The notes beneath the pieces are model-generated. The model ran no database searches. It was not told the origin of the DNA and saw nothing but the letters and a program-made list of their open reading frames with translations. DNA of 64,000 nt from Rhyacichthys aspro. Taxonomy: Eukaryota > Chordata > Actinopteri > Gobiiformes > Rhyacichthyidae. The translations under genes and the position numbers were made by a program. Shown one piece after another: positions 49,027-60,760 of the stretch; the first letter of the stretch is position 1, and each line of letters opens with the position of its first letter. The DNA is taken from NCBI GenBank assembly GCA_036850595.1, contig CM072152.1:4049640-4113639 (forward strand), given 5' to 3'.

Positions 49027-50309
49027 GTGAGTAACACACCGCTCAAGTCTGTCACCAGGAGAAAACAAGACGAGAGAGTTTCAGCTGCACTCCAAAAACA
49101 CTCGACAAAAATACAAAGGCCAGACTAGGTTTTTGATCCCAAGTTTTTTCTCAACTGTGTAACTCGTACTGAATGGACACTCCTTATTATCAATATCAAG
49201 TGGCTGAGCATTTATAGCATCTGTAGCAATTAGAAAAGCACTGAAACATGTGACAGCACAGAACAACGAAAGTACTGCCGTGGTTAAATGGTTAAATGCA
49301 AAATGTATTTCTTAGAGACTGAACAAGTAGTTTTACATACAATCATAACTTAAGGAAGTATGTCATTTAATTGTACAGTAAGTCCTATAAACACTAGCAC
49401 CTTAAGTTAAAGGTACATAGGTATGCCAACACAATTTAGAAAAGCTTGGTGTATGAGGCCCTTCTTTTAGATTTAATTCACAAATATCTTCACATCTGTA
49501 TTAGTAAGTGGTTTCTAAATCCTTTGGCCACCTGCTGCAGGTGAGGCGTATCAAAAGATGATTATTGCACAGGTGTTTTCTGAACTGGTCGAGATAAAAG
49601 GCCGTTCTAAACGCCTACAAATGTGCAGTTTATCTTAAAGCAAGACATTTATTAGGTTCACACAGAGCATTCTGCTCTACTTCCTTTGTTGAATAAACTA
49701 TGTTTCTGGATATCAACAGGAATTAGGAAATTGCTGTGGTAATCGTTGATCTTTTTCTAAATGTTCCAGTCAAATTGGGATCTGACAGTCTTTTCAAATC
49801 ATATTACATGGAAACTTGTGCCTTAAAAAGTACCTGCAGTCATTTCCTTCTGTTGGAAGGGCAGCCACTTTCAAAATGAATCCTAGGTGACTGGGTGAGC
49901 CTACCATGAGGTCATTTTATCCAATCAGATAAATCAAATGACATGGAGTAGTAAACTCCACTGCAGCTCCTCTTTCAGAAACAAAATATTCTGTGGTTCT
50001 GATTGAACGGATTCTACATCATGATCGTTTCCATTTACAAATTAACAGACGCTTTTTAGGCCAGCAACTAAAACATACCCCTAACTACCCAGTAGCAACT
50101 TTTTACCCTGAAATACATAATAGTTCAAGTATGTAGCCACAAAGTCACTGATGGCATTAAAAAGGGAATTGTCCACTGCTTTAAAGCACCTAGATACTTC
50201 TTAGTGACAGGCAAGATCCATATTTAGACAAACCTTCCATGCTAGTTTTATACGTGTATTTCCAGACCGTCTCTTTTAGTGGTATTTGAAATCATTCAGT
50301 TCGTCCAGC

Positions 50310-51130
50310 CTGCTTAGGATAAGGGTTATTGAAATGAGCTAATGTGCGGCACTAGATGAAAAGCTCCCTGGACAATAAATAAAGAGCGGGGGATGACATG
50401 GGGTTAGTGTGGGGTCACGGCCTGAGCTGCGGCGGGCCTCTCTGCAGAAAGGAAACTCCACCTTTTCAAAGCTTCCACCAAGAGCCCCTCTGTTATTCCA
50501 TGAACTCTCCTGTGCGCGCCCTGCCGTCTGTCTCCGCCGCACCACAATCAGCGCCGCAATTTGTTCAAATATTTACCAGAAACGCAAGCGACAGAGCTGC
50601 TGGCTTTGACGCGGCGAAACCTGAGCGAGCGGCGCATCGAGAAACACCTCTGAGCCGCTGAAAGAACAACAACACAAAAGCGTAATTAGTCTGAAGGACC
50701 CCATCCAAGATTCTCATGTCGGAAAGTTGCGGTCGGGCTGAAAAACCGCAGCTCCCCGTTCACTTGTTGTAAAGGAGTGTCTGCGAAGTTGTTTGAAGCC
50801 TAAAATAATACGGCGCACGCTGCATGGCTTCCAGATGTGAGAGGCAGACCACCGATGCACACAGGCTCGGGGAAGGCCTCCTCCACAGAGCTGCGGGGAA
50901 GAATTGTGCCTGAAGAAAAAAAAAAAAAAAAAGGTGCAGTAATGAGCTGGTGGCCAAATGGAGGAAAAGTGCCATCCCTAATCAGTGTGAACATAGCTGT
51001 GAGCGTGGCTGTGGAACAGGAAAGGCACAGACAGGATGGGCGTGCTGGCCTAGAGGCAGCCTGCTTCTCCCTGTGCCCCGCTGCAGCTATCTTTAGGCTC
51101 ATGCGGCGCACACTCCCGCACTTCTGTGTG
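50310..51130. promoter_or_regulatory. conserved-looking CpG-containing block in last intron
   Basis: GC-rich unique sequence (GAGCTGCGGCGGGCCTCTCT, GACGCGGCGAAACCTGAGCG, GAAAACCGCAGCTCCCCG-like text). Open frames on both strands reflect composition. Candidate enhancer or alternative promoter; no TATA box or initiator is evident. Inferred. Confidence 0.35.
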
Positions 51131-52199
51131 TCAGCTTTATACAAGAGCAGAATGACTTCAATCTGTTTTCTTTTGCTCTTAAAGAACTTGGAAAGAAGAG
51201 GTTGCAGGTCTTCAGTCAATTCTTAATGGTACATTGAGCCTGAATTGTACAAGGCAGCACTTCCCAAGAGCATGCATCCCAAAAATACGATCATTATGAC
51301 TCACAACATGGAGATTTTATCGTACCATTTCAAATCTACAAGCTTCAAGAGGTAGCCTAAAGTTGGATGTTGGACCTAATAAACTAGGCCCTAATCTAAA
51401 GTATGTGACAGTTTAAAGTGAAGTCATCATTTGGTCATAATTTCCGAACAACGCTTCTTGACTAATATTTGTAACTGCATGGTCCGTATTATTTTTGTTT
51501 TGAGAGTTAGCTGCAGCACTTTTTCACTTTCTTTTAGTTCAGTTTTATCACCTCATGTTTAATATCATTAAGACTATTTCTGCAACATGTTTTTTTTTCT
51601 TTTTAAACACAAGATTCCCAATAGCATTACCAACATAAATTATACAATATAAGCATTGTATTATACAGCAGTAGATATATTGCACTAAAGAAGACCTAGT
51701 AGCCACAAGAAGAGAATTTAGACAAAACAAAAAATACAATTTGTAATGTAAATTGAATGTATTTTACATGAAGTTGAACTAAAGAGCATTCAAATGGAAA
51801 ATATTTGGTCTTGTATCAGATTATGTTAAATGCATTTGAGCACTTAAAAATTACACCAGTAAATGCAACCTTAAACTGACAAATAATGGTATAATTTATC
51901 CAGTGCCATTATTAAGATGTACAGATCTATATTAAATAGGCCTATGTTAAAAAAAAAAAAAATACCATGTTGAAATACTCTGTAAAATTTAGATATGTGG
52001 AATGTTTTTGCACACTATCAACATCTAATACGATACAATAACAGAGGAATAATCAGAAGTAGTGGTCTTTTACAAAAACTCGACTGTTTAACCTTTGCCT
52101 CTTTTTAGTATATTTCAGAAACCAAATGGATCTCTGCTTTCCACCGTTCCAACCGTCCCGTCTGTGTCTAACATGTGTTCCCCACATGTGAGAGTGTGC

Positions 52200-53300
52200 T
52201 GCCTCTGTTTGACAGAAGCCAGCTTTGTGAGCACAGCCCTTCTCTTAAAACTACCAGACGGGAATCAGGTATCGGGCTAATTATTCGCTGAAGTGTGGAA
52301 TCAGCATGCAGTTCAATCGCATCATAATAACAATTTCATGTCTGCCCCGCGGACACACGCTCCGACCCGGGGCTACGGCACTTGTGGAGTTACTTTGATG
52401 TGAAAATGATCGAAAAGCTGACTTTACTTTTTCCTCCTAAATATCCTGGCTCATTTGCATAAGAGTGTCTCCGTGGCAATAATCACACAAGACAAGAGGA
52501 GCTGGTGTGAGTATTTCAAACAGGGGCTTTGCTGATATGCCCTGTCCCTTGTTGTGATGCTAAATGAGGCTGGTGCTTCGCCGTGACACCGCTCTGCCTC
52601 CTTCCAGAGTCCTGGCACCGCAGGTCAGACCGCCGCGTCCCCTCCAGCTGCTCATAATGTTTTCCTTTTTTCCTCCTGTCTCCCTCTTTCTCCCTGTGCT
52701 TTATTCCTGCTCTGTTTCTGTAATGAGAAATTTGGCAGATCTCATCTCTTTAGTGGCTCTTTTTGCCCGGGCTGTGAGCTCGGCGAGGGGTAGAGGGGCG
52801 GTTCGTGTTTTTGCCTTGTTTACAAGTGACAGCGTTATTATTCTCATAAGGGCTCTGTTTCTTATCGCGCCGGAGTGCCGTTGTGCGCGCCTTCCCTGCC
52901 AGCGCTTCTCTCCCCTCTTATTGACACTTGCCTGAAAATATGCATTAATTCTGCGGTTGAAAGTACGTGCGCCGGTGTCTGGTCGCAGTGTTTTCTTGAA
53001 GTTGATTAATGATAGAAGCCGGCGCGGGGTCGTCCTCCTGAGACCCGCCTCGCAGGTTGTGCATGTTAACGAGCAGGAAGGGGAACACACAGCGCGCCAC
53101 CAGGAGGCTGACGACTCAACAGTCCATTCTGCGCCCGTCCGCGTCGCACGTTGTTAATCTAACTCATTTATCAATTCTAAGTGAATACCCTGTTGTCGCT
53201 TGCCATGGAAATAAAAAGCCCGCAGCTTTTACGGGGGATTGGAAGAGCTCAAAAGAAAGCTGAAATTATCATCAGCGCCAGTGAGGCCCCTACTCAGAGC
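52200..53300. promoter_or_regulatory. conserved-looking cluster in last intron
   Basis: Extended unique sequence with GGTATCGGGCTAATTATTCG, CTCATTTGCATAAGAGTGTC (a perfect octamer, ATTTGCAT), CTCGGCGAGGGGTAGAGGGG and GCCGGCGCGGGGTCGTCCTC. Probably several elements. Regulatory role inferred. Confidence 0.37.
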
Positions 53301-54675
53301 CAGACATTTGTTTTTGTTCCCCTGTTTCTTCTTTATAAACAGAAAAAGGCCCAGGTCTGGAGCTGTGTGCAGCAGCGAGTGAGAGGTTATTAAAGAAAGT
53401 TTACAGTGTAGAGTGTCGTGATTCAACAAATCCATTCATTCTTTATTGAAAGGGACACGATTCAAATTTATTGTTTTAAATAATCCTTTTTTGGCAGCAT
53501 AGTCACAGCTTTAACACAAGTTAAACCATCACAAAACAGTTGAAATCATTTTATTGCCTATTCTAATAGGAACCATTTATGTGGAAATAAAAGAGAGAGA
53601 CCTTACGATGTCATCTAGGCTGTACTCTGAAAGATTTTAAAAGATGAGAATATTCAGCACATACCAGAAGCCTTGGAAAATCACATGCTCACACAGAGAG
53701 AGGTCTTGAGTTTGGGACACTTCCTTGAAGATTGAAATAATGGCTGCTGGTCATACAGAGTGTCTATTCCAGCGCTGGATACTTAGCAGACAAAGAATAT
53801 CAGGACAGAAATGTGAAGCAAAGGCAAATATTGGCAAAGCCCTTACACAGTGTTTAACGAGGCAGAAATCACTGCATCAGCCTGACACTGACTAAACTCT
53901 GGTTTGTAATTTGTAATGTCTGATGTAATGTCTGATGAGTATTTTGTGGTGGTGAATTGGTTTAGTTTTTCTTTTTTTAATCTAATAAAAGCAGGAAAGG
54001 TCACTATGCTGTTGTTGGAGGGTTGGGTTGGAAGAAGAAGTTTTGGGGTAATGCAGCTTTTAGTGTTGTTTTTCAGTCTTTCTGTATGAAGCCTGCAGCA
54101 TCCTGTTGTAATGTGGCCTGTCCTCATAGCACAGTTAACAGTGGTTTTCATGTTGGCTTTTCCTATTTCTGATTGATTTTATTTCACCAATAGAGAGCCA
54201 TTAAACACTACGTGGCTTTTAAATTAATTTAATTTTAAGAGTAACAGAGTTTTTTTTATTTTTGATTATCTGTTTGGGGTCAGCAATGAGTCGGCAAGTG
54301 TTCGGACACGCCATTGTTCAGTTCACACATTACAAGTACAGTCTCTAAGCCACATCTGATCAGAGGCTTTTGGTCAGAGAAAACCTGGCTTAACATAGTG
54401 TAGTCTGAACCAGACCTTAGCTGACCCACTTGGCCCACACTCTCCACATTAGAAACACAAATCAGATCAGTGTTTTCTCTATGAAATCATACTTTAATGT
54501 CTGCTCTGGACAGGTGTAGGAACAGGAATAAGACACACAGCTGTAAGAAACTTCCACTGGGACACATTGAGCTTTAAATGTCTACATTTTAAATACAGGC
54601 AAATGCAAAGACATCAAGAATTCTTTTTGTTTTTTTACTTTATTTGAACTAATTTGACTTTTCCTTCTCGTCCAG

Positions 54676-54820
54676 GCACCACATCAGCGTTAAGGAGGAA
54701 CCACTGGACCCTGAGGACCACGAAGGGCCGCTGTCCCTGGTAACGACCGCCAACCACAGTCCAGACTTCGACCACCACAGAGACTACGAGGACGAGCCGG
54801 GCCACGACGACATGCTGTAG
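54676..54820 (+). CDS. foxp1: foxp1 last coding exon and stop
   Basis: Completes Met455 and encodes HHISVKEEPLDPEDHEGPLS, then LVTTANHSPDFDHHRDYEDE and PGHDDML, followed by TAG at 54818-54820. VKEEPLD (Lys461) is the conserved SUMO-consensus motif of FOXP proteins. NHSPDFDH and DYEDEP are FOXP1 hallmarks; the last five residues diverge from mammals. The acceptor is TCTCGTCCAG. Confidence 0.97.
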
Positions 54821-55081
54821 AAGTTCGGCGGGCAGTCTGGGTAATCCGCTCAGGACCCCCAAAATCTGAGCAGATACAAACACGGAACTGCAGTCTCAGC
54901 CACTGATGACCCTGTAACTTTTAGTGCCATTAGCGAGACTTCGACCGAGAACAGCGTCTTGTTTTTTTGTTGTTTTGTTTTTTCAGTTCATTTCTACTTT
55001 TCATTTGTACTCGCGGACTTGTTTTGGTACGGGCGTCGGTGGTCAGGATTCTGGGAAGTACCCCCCTTGCCGCGCAGCCAA

Positions 55082-55087
55082 AATAAA
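55082..55087 (+). terminator. possible proximal poly(A) signal
   Basis: AATAAA about 260 nt after the stop codon, in AAAATAAACGGG context. The downstream sequence is not strikingly GT-rich, so use is uncertain. Confidence 0.3.
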
Positions 55088-55539
55088 CGGGACTGCCTCA
55101 CCGCTGGACTGCAAAGGGGTGTCACGTCTCCCCACCTTTTGCTTTTTTCCTCTCCTAGAAACTCAAGAGAAATGAGTGACGTTTAATTTACACCGAGCGG
55201 GAGAGCGAGTGTGTATTCATTGTCACTGCCTTCAACACTTCTCATTGGTTTGATTCCACGGGTGGGAGGGGTGCTCCTTTATTTTTAGGGTCTATTCCTG
55301 GGGGTTGATGGATTATGAAAGATATCATAATGTGTCTATTTTTTGTCGTTCATGCTGTTATCAATGTGGCATCTTTTTTTGTTTTTTTCCTTGAAACGGA
55401 TCAGACCTCATGCCCATGCTGTGGAGATTCTGTGGTCAGCACTTGATAATGAATGTTTTTTTTTTCGTTTTTTTTAATGATTCCTGTATCCTGTCCTTCC
55501 ACGTTGTCTTTTTTTCAAAAACACAGCCGAATGTCAACT

Positions 55540-55920
55540 AGTATTTCTCAAGTCACCGCTCAGACACCGCCTGCTCCTCGGCCTCAGCGCTCGCCAAGTC
55601 CGTCGGCGATGCACTACCCGTAATGAAGGCTCTCTCCACGCATCAATGAAGTTTAATTTAAGACGCCGATGAATGACAGAGAAATCATGCAGGTTATGAT
55701 TTATCCTTATGAAATTGTGCTCTAAAACAGGCCCCCTCCACGGCAGAGCGCGTTGAGCCGCAACACCATTTCCGATCACTTCCAGGTTGCGGAAAGTGTC
55801 AGGTGTGCCATAATGATTTAGACCAACTAATTGTGATTCCTGAACGCAACTGTTAATCAGACTAGTTCCTTCCATGCTGTGATTGCGTCGAGGCCGTGCT
55901 CCGAGATAAACGTGCATTCC
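55540..55920. promoter_or_regulatory. conserved-looking GC-rich block inside 3' UTR
   Basis: Unique CpG-containing sequence (GTCCGTCGGCGATGCACTAC, AGACGCCGATGAATGACAG, GACCAACTAATTGTGATTCC) contrasts with the T-rich UTR around it. An antisense open frame (55534-55959) shows no known protein features. It may be an enhancer embedded in the UTR or a structured RNA element. Inferred. Confidence 0.38.
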
Positions 55921-57356
55921 CTGTGTGTGCTTTTTTTTTTCTTTTCTTTTGTATCCCATGCATGGCTAGTTTTTAGCAAGTGTTAATACATTTGAAATCC
56001 TCATTTGCTTCGACAGAGGGAAAACGCCAAATAACTGCAAAAAGAAAATACCAGAATATTGCACATTCCAGCCAAAACATACATTACATGCCATTAAAGG
56101 CCAAGTCTACTCGTATACAAATAATTTCGTAAACAAAAATTTTATATGCAATATGCATTCCGAAGTAGCTCAACTTAAAAGGGGAAAATATAGCTATATT
56201 CATCCATGCTGGATTTGTTTTGTGTATAAATTGGGGAGTTTTTGGACTATTCTTATAGTGATGACTGATTGGTAAAGTTTGTATAGTGAAGTGTCACTTA
56301 AAGGTCACTTACTATGCTTTTCTCTTCAAATTACACAGAGTCCAAAGTTGCAGACTTGTGGTGCACCTTTCTCCTACATTTTGTTTTCTGGAGGCACTAA
56401 AGGCACACTAAAACAAGAAATTTATTAAAACAACTGACAATCCGAAATCCATGTCTGCTTAATAATGACCAAATACTCAAAAGTGTTTTTTAACATACCT
56501 AATTAAGACAAATGAATTGTAATGGGTTATTTTCAAAACAGTGATGAGAAAAATATGGTAAAAAACAAAAAAAAACAAAAAAAAAACAATAGCAACAATA
56601 ATACATTTAGTACTGGGTTTTAAGAGTTAGTCTAAAGTGATGGCTGATTAATAAATCCATATTGTCAGGTGATAGTAAATGGTTCAGTTATGCTTTTTTT
56701 CACTTTAACAAACTCTCAAAGTCCTGTCTTGTGGAACACCTCATCATCTACTAAAGATTATAATCTCTACATTTCCTGTAATTCCTACCATTTCTACTTT
56801 TTTGGGGGGTTTGTACAGTTATATTTCACTTCAGCCTGGCCATGTTTGGATGCTCTCCGCCAATAAGAAAACCTCTTGGGCAAATGGCAACAATAGATGC
56901 AGGGAGGGGTCTGAGGGAAAGAGGAAAGTAATTTTTTTTACTCCAAAATGTAATGTTTTTTTTAATAAAAACATGTTATGAACTTGTCCTAAACAGCAAC
57001 AATAGTTGGATCAAGAAAAGAGGTGACTTTTACGATTAACAATTAAATCTTACTGCCTGTCAACACTTTAAATAATTTGATGTCTTTGTTTGGGTGAATG
57101 CACTGGAGAAAGAAGTTGCCATGTAGTTTATAAAAATATGCGTATACATTTAGACTTGGCCTAAGAATGTTGTTCAGCCAAAAAGGATAAACTGAGCAGA
57201 ATCCAGAGTGACATTACATCACAATCCTAAAGAGACCACAACACAAGACTGCAACCAACCACTTTGAACTTCCTTATTTATTATGAGTATTATTATTTTT
57301 CTTTGTTTTGTTTGGCTTTTTTGAGTTGTTGATGTGTTTGTTCTTGTTCTGTGACT

Positions 57357-57364
57357 ACCAAAGA
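57357..57364 (+). promoter_or_regulatory. miR-9 8-mer seed match
   Basis: ACCAAAGA pairs with positions 2-8 of miR-9 plus A1. A second 7-mer match (ACCAAAG) is at 57479-57485. miR-9 is a known regulator of FoxP1 in vertebrate motor neurons, so the pair is plausible; function is not shown here. Confidence 0.45.
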
Positions 57365-57478
57365 TTACGTCAATACTGCAATAGCAGATAAGGCCAAATA
57401 TGCCTCGTCCGTTGGATGTGTCAGCAGCAAATGGAGGGAAGTGCTCCTCGGACCCGTGTTCTCATTCGTTTAGTTTAA

Positions 57479-57485
57479 ACCAAAG
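57479..57485 (+). promoter_or_regulatory. miR-9 7-mer seed match
   Basis: ACCAAAG, 122 nt after the 8-mer site. Placement in the 3' UTR depends on the distal poly(A) site being used. Confidence 0.35.
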
Positions 57486-57832
57486 GGGTGGGGTCTGGCT
57501 GGGACGGGACAGCTGCACTGATGTTCGCAGTGACCAAAAGTCAAGCGCTAACAGTCGACAAACATCATGACCAAATTAGGGAAACTTTGTCTTTGGGCCA
57601 GTCAGCAGGAAAGGGAGCTTTTTGGTCAGTTTTGGAAAATAGATAAAACAGGAGAAAATGGAACAGCTTTTTTTTTCTTTTTCTTTTTTTTGCAGGAAAC
57701 AATGTGAAATGTGTTTTCTTTATTTAACTGGACCACACCTTTATTCAATATGTCTCCTCTTTTGATTCTAATTGTATCTTTTGAAATGATTGTATGCCAC
57801 TTTTAGGGTTGGAGCATCTCTGCTGTTCTCTA

Positions 57833-58220
57833 AGGCTGCGTTCACACTGGTCACAAAAGTGGCCCGGATCAGATTTGTTCAGACCAGTCAGTGTGCACAG
57901 ACTCAAAGGAATGGCATATCTCCTTTTTGAGACAGATTTACTTCACTTCTGTGTAGTTCAAATCACATTCAGATTTGATTTGGAGCCAATTATGCACATG
58001 CCAATCAGATAGTACGTTTACGTCGCTGTCACCAACAATCTTCCCAATTCTTTCATGAGTATTGGAAACAATCCCTTCATTCAACAAATCTGACTTTTAG
58101 GCAACTGCTTTTAAACTAAATCTGGCCTATACTCTGTCATAGCATTCATTACTGATTAAAAGTCCAAGCTCACTCAAAATCATCCTGGGGCCTCTTTTCT
58201 CTTTAGTGTGAATGCAGCCT
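57833..58220. mobile_element. MITE with GGCTGCGTTCACACT inverted termini in 3' UTR
   Basis: The left end AGGCTGCGTTCACACT (57833-57848) is mirrored by AGTGTGAATGCAGCCT (58205-58220), with one mismatch in 16. The element is 388 bp with no transposase. Such 'GCTGCGTTCACAC' termini are common in fish genomes. A target duplication is not clear. Confidence 0.8.
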
Positions 58221-59469
58221 AACATTTACAACACTTTATGACTGTCTTGAGCTTTGTCATTTTTTTTTTTTTTATATTAAAAACACTCCTGTCAACTCAT
58301 AAGCTGGTACCAGGTACTTTGTGACAGTTGCCTCTTCCTCTTTGCTCAAAACGACAAGGCCCCATTTGTTTTTTTTCCAGAAGTTGTGTTTCATGGGGGC
58401 AGCTGTGGGACGGGTCAGTTCCAGCCAGGCCTAGGACCGTGAGAACCGGGCCGAGCTCATCCGCAAACCCTCAGTCGAAGCCGGAGCCGAAGGCGCTGGT
58501 AGATTGGAACGTTCTCAGCATGTGTAGCCCGACATTACTAAAGATAACAGCATGAGAAAAAGGGTTAGTGCGCATACCTCAGCTCAAACCTAAAGGGAAT
58601 GACTCAATTAAGCAGGAAAAAGAACAGTTCACTCAGTCGTACTCAGTCGTATGTCTTTGCATGTGTAGTTAAAGTTTGGAAAATGACAAAAAATAAGACG
58701 CTTGTTTATCTTAAAGCTTTTTTTTTTTGCCAAATCAATCCAAATCTCAGGCTTTTTGAGTGTGGCATCCTGTCTCATTGGGTTGTTTTAGGGGCGTTCG
58801 GTTGTACATACATGTCTGCATTGTCTTCCCCTTTCGTCTCTCTTTCTATCGTTTTTTTTACTCTGAAAATACATTTGTGTTATGATGTTTGCTTATGGCT
58901 TTGTATTACCTATGAAATAGCTATGAGAAAACTGCTGTATGTATTGGAAATAGCAAACTGTGCTGCAAATGTATTTAGTTATCCTCTAAGCAGATTTCGG
59001 GGTGAGCCGGGTTGGGGCAGGCCATTCGGGGGGTATTTGAATATGTAACATAGACAACAGACTTTTCTCTGTTATCATTTTGTACAGATATTTTCTCCCT
59101 CTTTGTGTTTTTGATACTTCCTTTTGATGGTCCAACCACTGCCTTCTGACGGCTGTGCGTTCAAAAGTCCTTGAAACGGAGACGTCTTGCATGACTTTTC
59201 CCAGGGTCACGGCAAAAAACGGGGGGATTTAAGTGGTCAGTAATAATATAAGGGTGTATCTGATATTTTATATGAAATGAATAGGAAAATGAAGAAAAAT
59301 ATGCAGTGCCAAGATGTAAAGACTATTGTTAAACGCTGTCTCTTTTTGTTCTCTCGGAGAGTCCACTCGCTCATGCATCAAAGATGTGTCCATGCCATGT
59401 TCAAGATGTTTTTATTTTTACTCAAGGGTCATTGTGAATGAACCAAGCACAGCAGAATCAGTCGAGCAC

Positions 59470-59482
59470 AGGTCAAAGGTCA
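59470..59482 (+). promoter_or_regulatory. perfect DR1 nuclear-receptor half-site pair
   Basis: AGGTCAAAGGTCA is a perfect direct repeat of AGGTCA with 1-nt spacing, the binding site type for RXR/HNF4/PPAR. It lies in the inferred UTR. Function unknown. Confidence 0.3.
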
Positions 59483-60307
59483 AAGGCGTGGATGTATTAT
59501 GAGAACTGGATTTCATACTGTATGTGACACACAAAATTAAACAGGGGTTGCCCCAGTAGGTGACAATACCAGCACTCAAATGGAAATGAGGGGAAAAAAG
59601 TTATTATGACAATTAGTGCTTATTTATGAAATGGGCAGCTGGTCCTTCTCCATATATTTCTTGGCTTTCAACATTGAGCATCCTCCCCATGACCTTAGTA
59701 CAGGGCTGTGTCCATAATTCTGGTATGGTGCACTATACATGCACTAAAAACAAAAAATAGATGCACTAAAAACTCAACATTACAATATCACTTGAAAAAA
59801 CAAACAAAAGAAACCAAAAAAAAAGTTAAATCTATTAGGCCCAGAAGTAGGCATAACATTTTTACCAATATAACATTATGATAATAATGCACACACTAAA
59901 CAAGATGGTAAAACCTCTCCAAGCTTTTTTGACATTATTTTGTAGGCTTTAAATATCTTCATCCTTTCACTAACATTTCAGGCTAAAATAAAGTAGCTCA
60001 TGAGAGCAGCTTTTAGAATGCTCTTATGAGAAGTTGAAGCCAAAGTTCGATAAAAATGTAATTGTGTGTACCCAGGTTGAATTAAAATTGTAAATCAACA
60101 GAAATTTGCATTCAACCATCTTTAAAGTTGTAAAGGCCGTATCAAATGACTCTTTTTTTTACATTACTATCTTTTTGGGATGGATGATATTTCTAATAGA
60201 CCTTCTTAATTTAAGTTTTTAATTACATCTTTGATGCCTTTAACAACAAAGGAAATTGATATAAACATGGATTTGTGGGAAATAGTGACTGTGTTGACTT
60301 CTGTTTA

Positions 60308-60337
60308 GTTGCAGTACCACAAATAGCCACTGGTGGA
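60308..60337. repeat. second copy of dispersed 30-nt repeat segment
   Basis: Matches 12557-12586 at 27 of 30 positions (GTTGCAGTACCA...GCCACTGGTGGA). Likely a fragment of an interspersed repeat near the end of the UTR. Confidence 0.5.
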
Positions 60338-60497
60338 AATAGCAACTCATGAAATAAATCCATGCTAGTCCAGTTCTCATATTACACCCGTCGTCAACGG
60401 TCACACTGCTTGAGGGCGTGTCCGGCAGACCACAAGCTCCGCCCACTAGCCCCACTTCACTGTTGTGTCATCAGCTGCTGTCACGGCCCGGTCTCCC

Positions 60498-60526
60498 TCC
60501 TCCTCCTCCTCCTCCTCCTCCTCCTC
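60498..60526. repeat. (CTC)n microsatellite
   Basis: About nine to ten TCC/CTC units in the distal UTR. Confidence 0.95.
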
Positions 60527-60754
60527 AGAGCGGTCCAGAGTCGGGGGAGGGGTCTCTGCTCCTGCAGCAGCCTGTCACGCTTTTTCATCTCTTTTTTTGT
60601 TTCTCTGAAGATGTACTCTGTAGTTTCTTTCTTCTGTTTTTTGTTTTATTGAATTCTGACTGCTCATCACTTCCATCATCATTCCTGGTGCGTCTGATGC
60701 AGAGCACTCTGTTGTAGTCAGTGGCAATGACTGACGTGAGCATTCGAAACATGC

Positions 60755-60760
60755 AATAAA
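60755..60760 (+). terminator. foxp1: probable distal poly(A) signal of foxp1
   Basis: AATAAA in ACATGCAATAAATGCTGG context, followed within 25 nt by GT-rich sequence. The preceding ~100 nt is unique. This is the best candidate for the transcript end. Confidence 0.55.

Larger units (their letters stand above)
49027..54675 (+). other. foxp1: last intron (5.6 kb)
   Basis: AT-rich sequence with two broad conserved-looking regions, 50310-51130 and 52200-53300. Poly(A)/poly(T) runs occur near 50916 and 51949. A small TGTAATGTCTGATG tandem duplication lies at about 53917-53937. No exon is seen. The acceptor is TCTCGTCCAG. Confidence 0.7.

Noticed and set aside
50800..51226. Overlapping ORFs on both strands in the last intron
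   Set aside because: Both are open because of composition; they have poly-Lys/poly-Phe from an A/T run and no recognisable protein.
55534..55959. 141-codon - strand open frame in the UTR
   Set aside because: GC-rich block with arginine-rich random translation and no homology that I recognise; better explained as noncoding conserved DNA.
58599..59048. 149-codon + strand open frame in the 3' UTR
   Set aside because: It lies wholly in the inferred UTR and shows no domain; the apparent hydrophobic stretch is a product of T-rich sequence.
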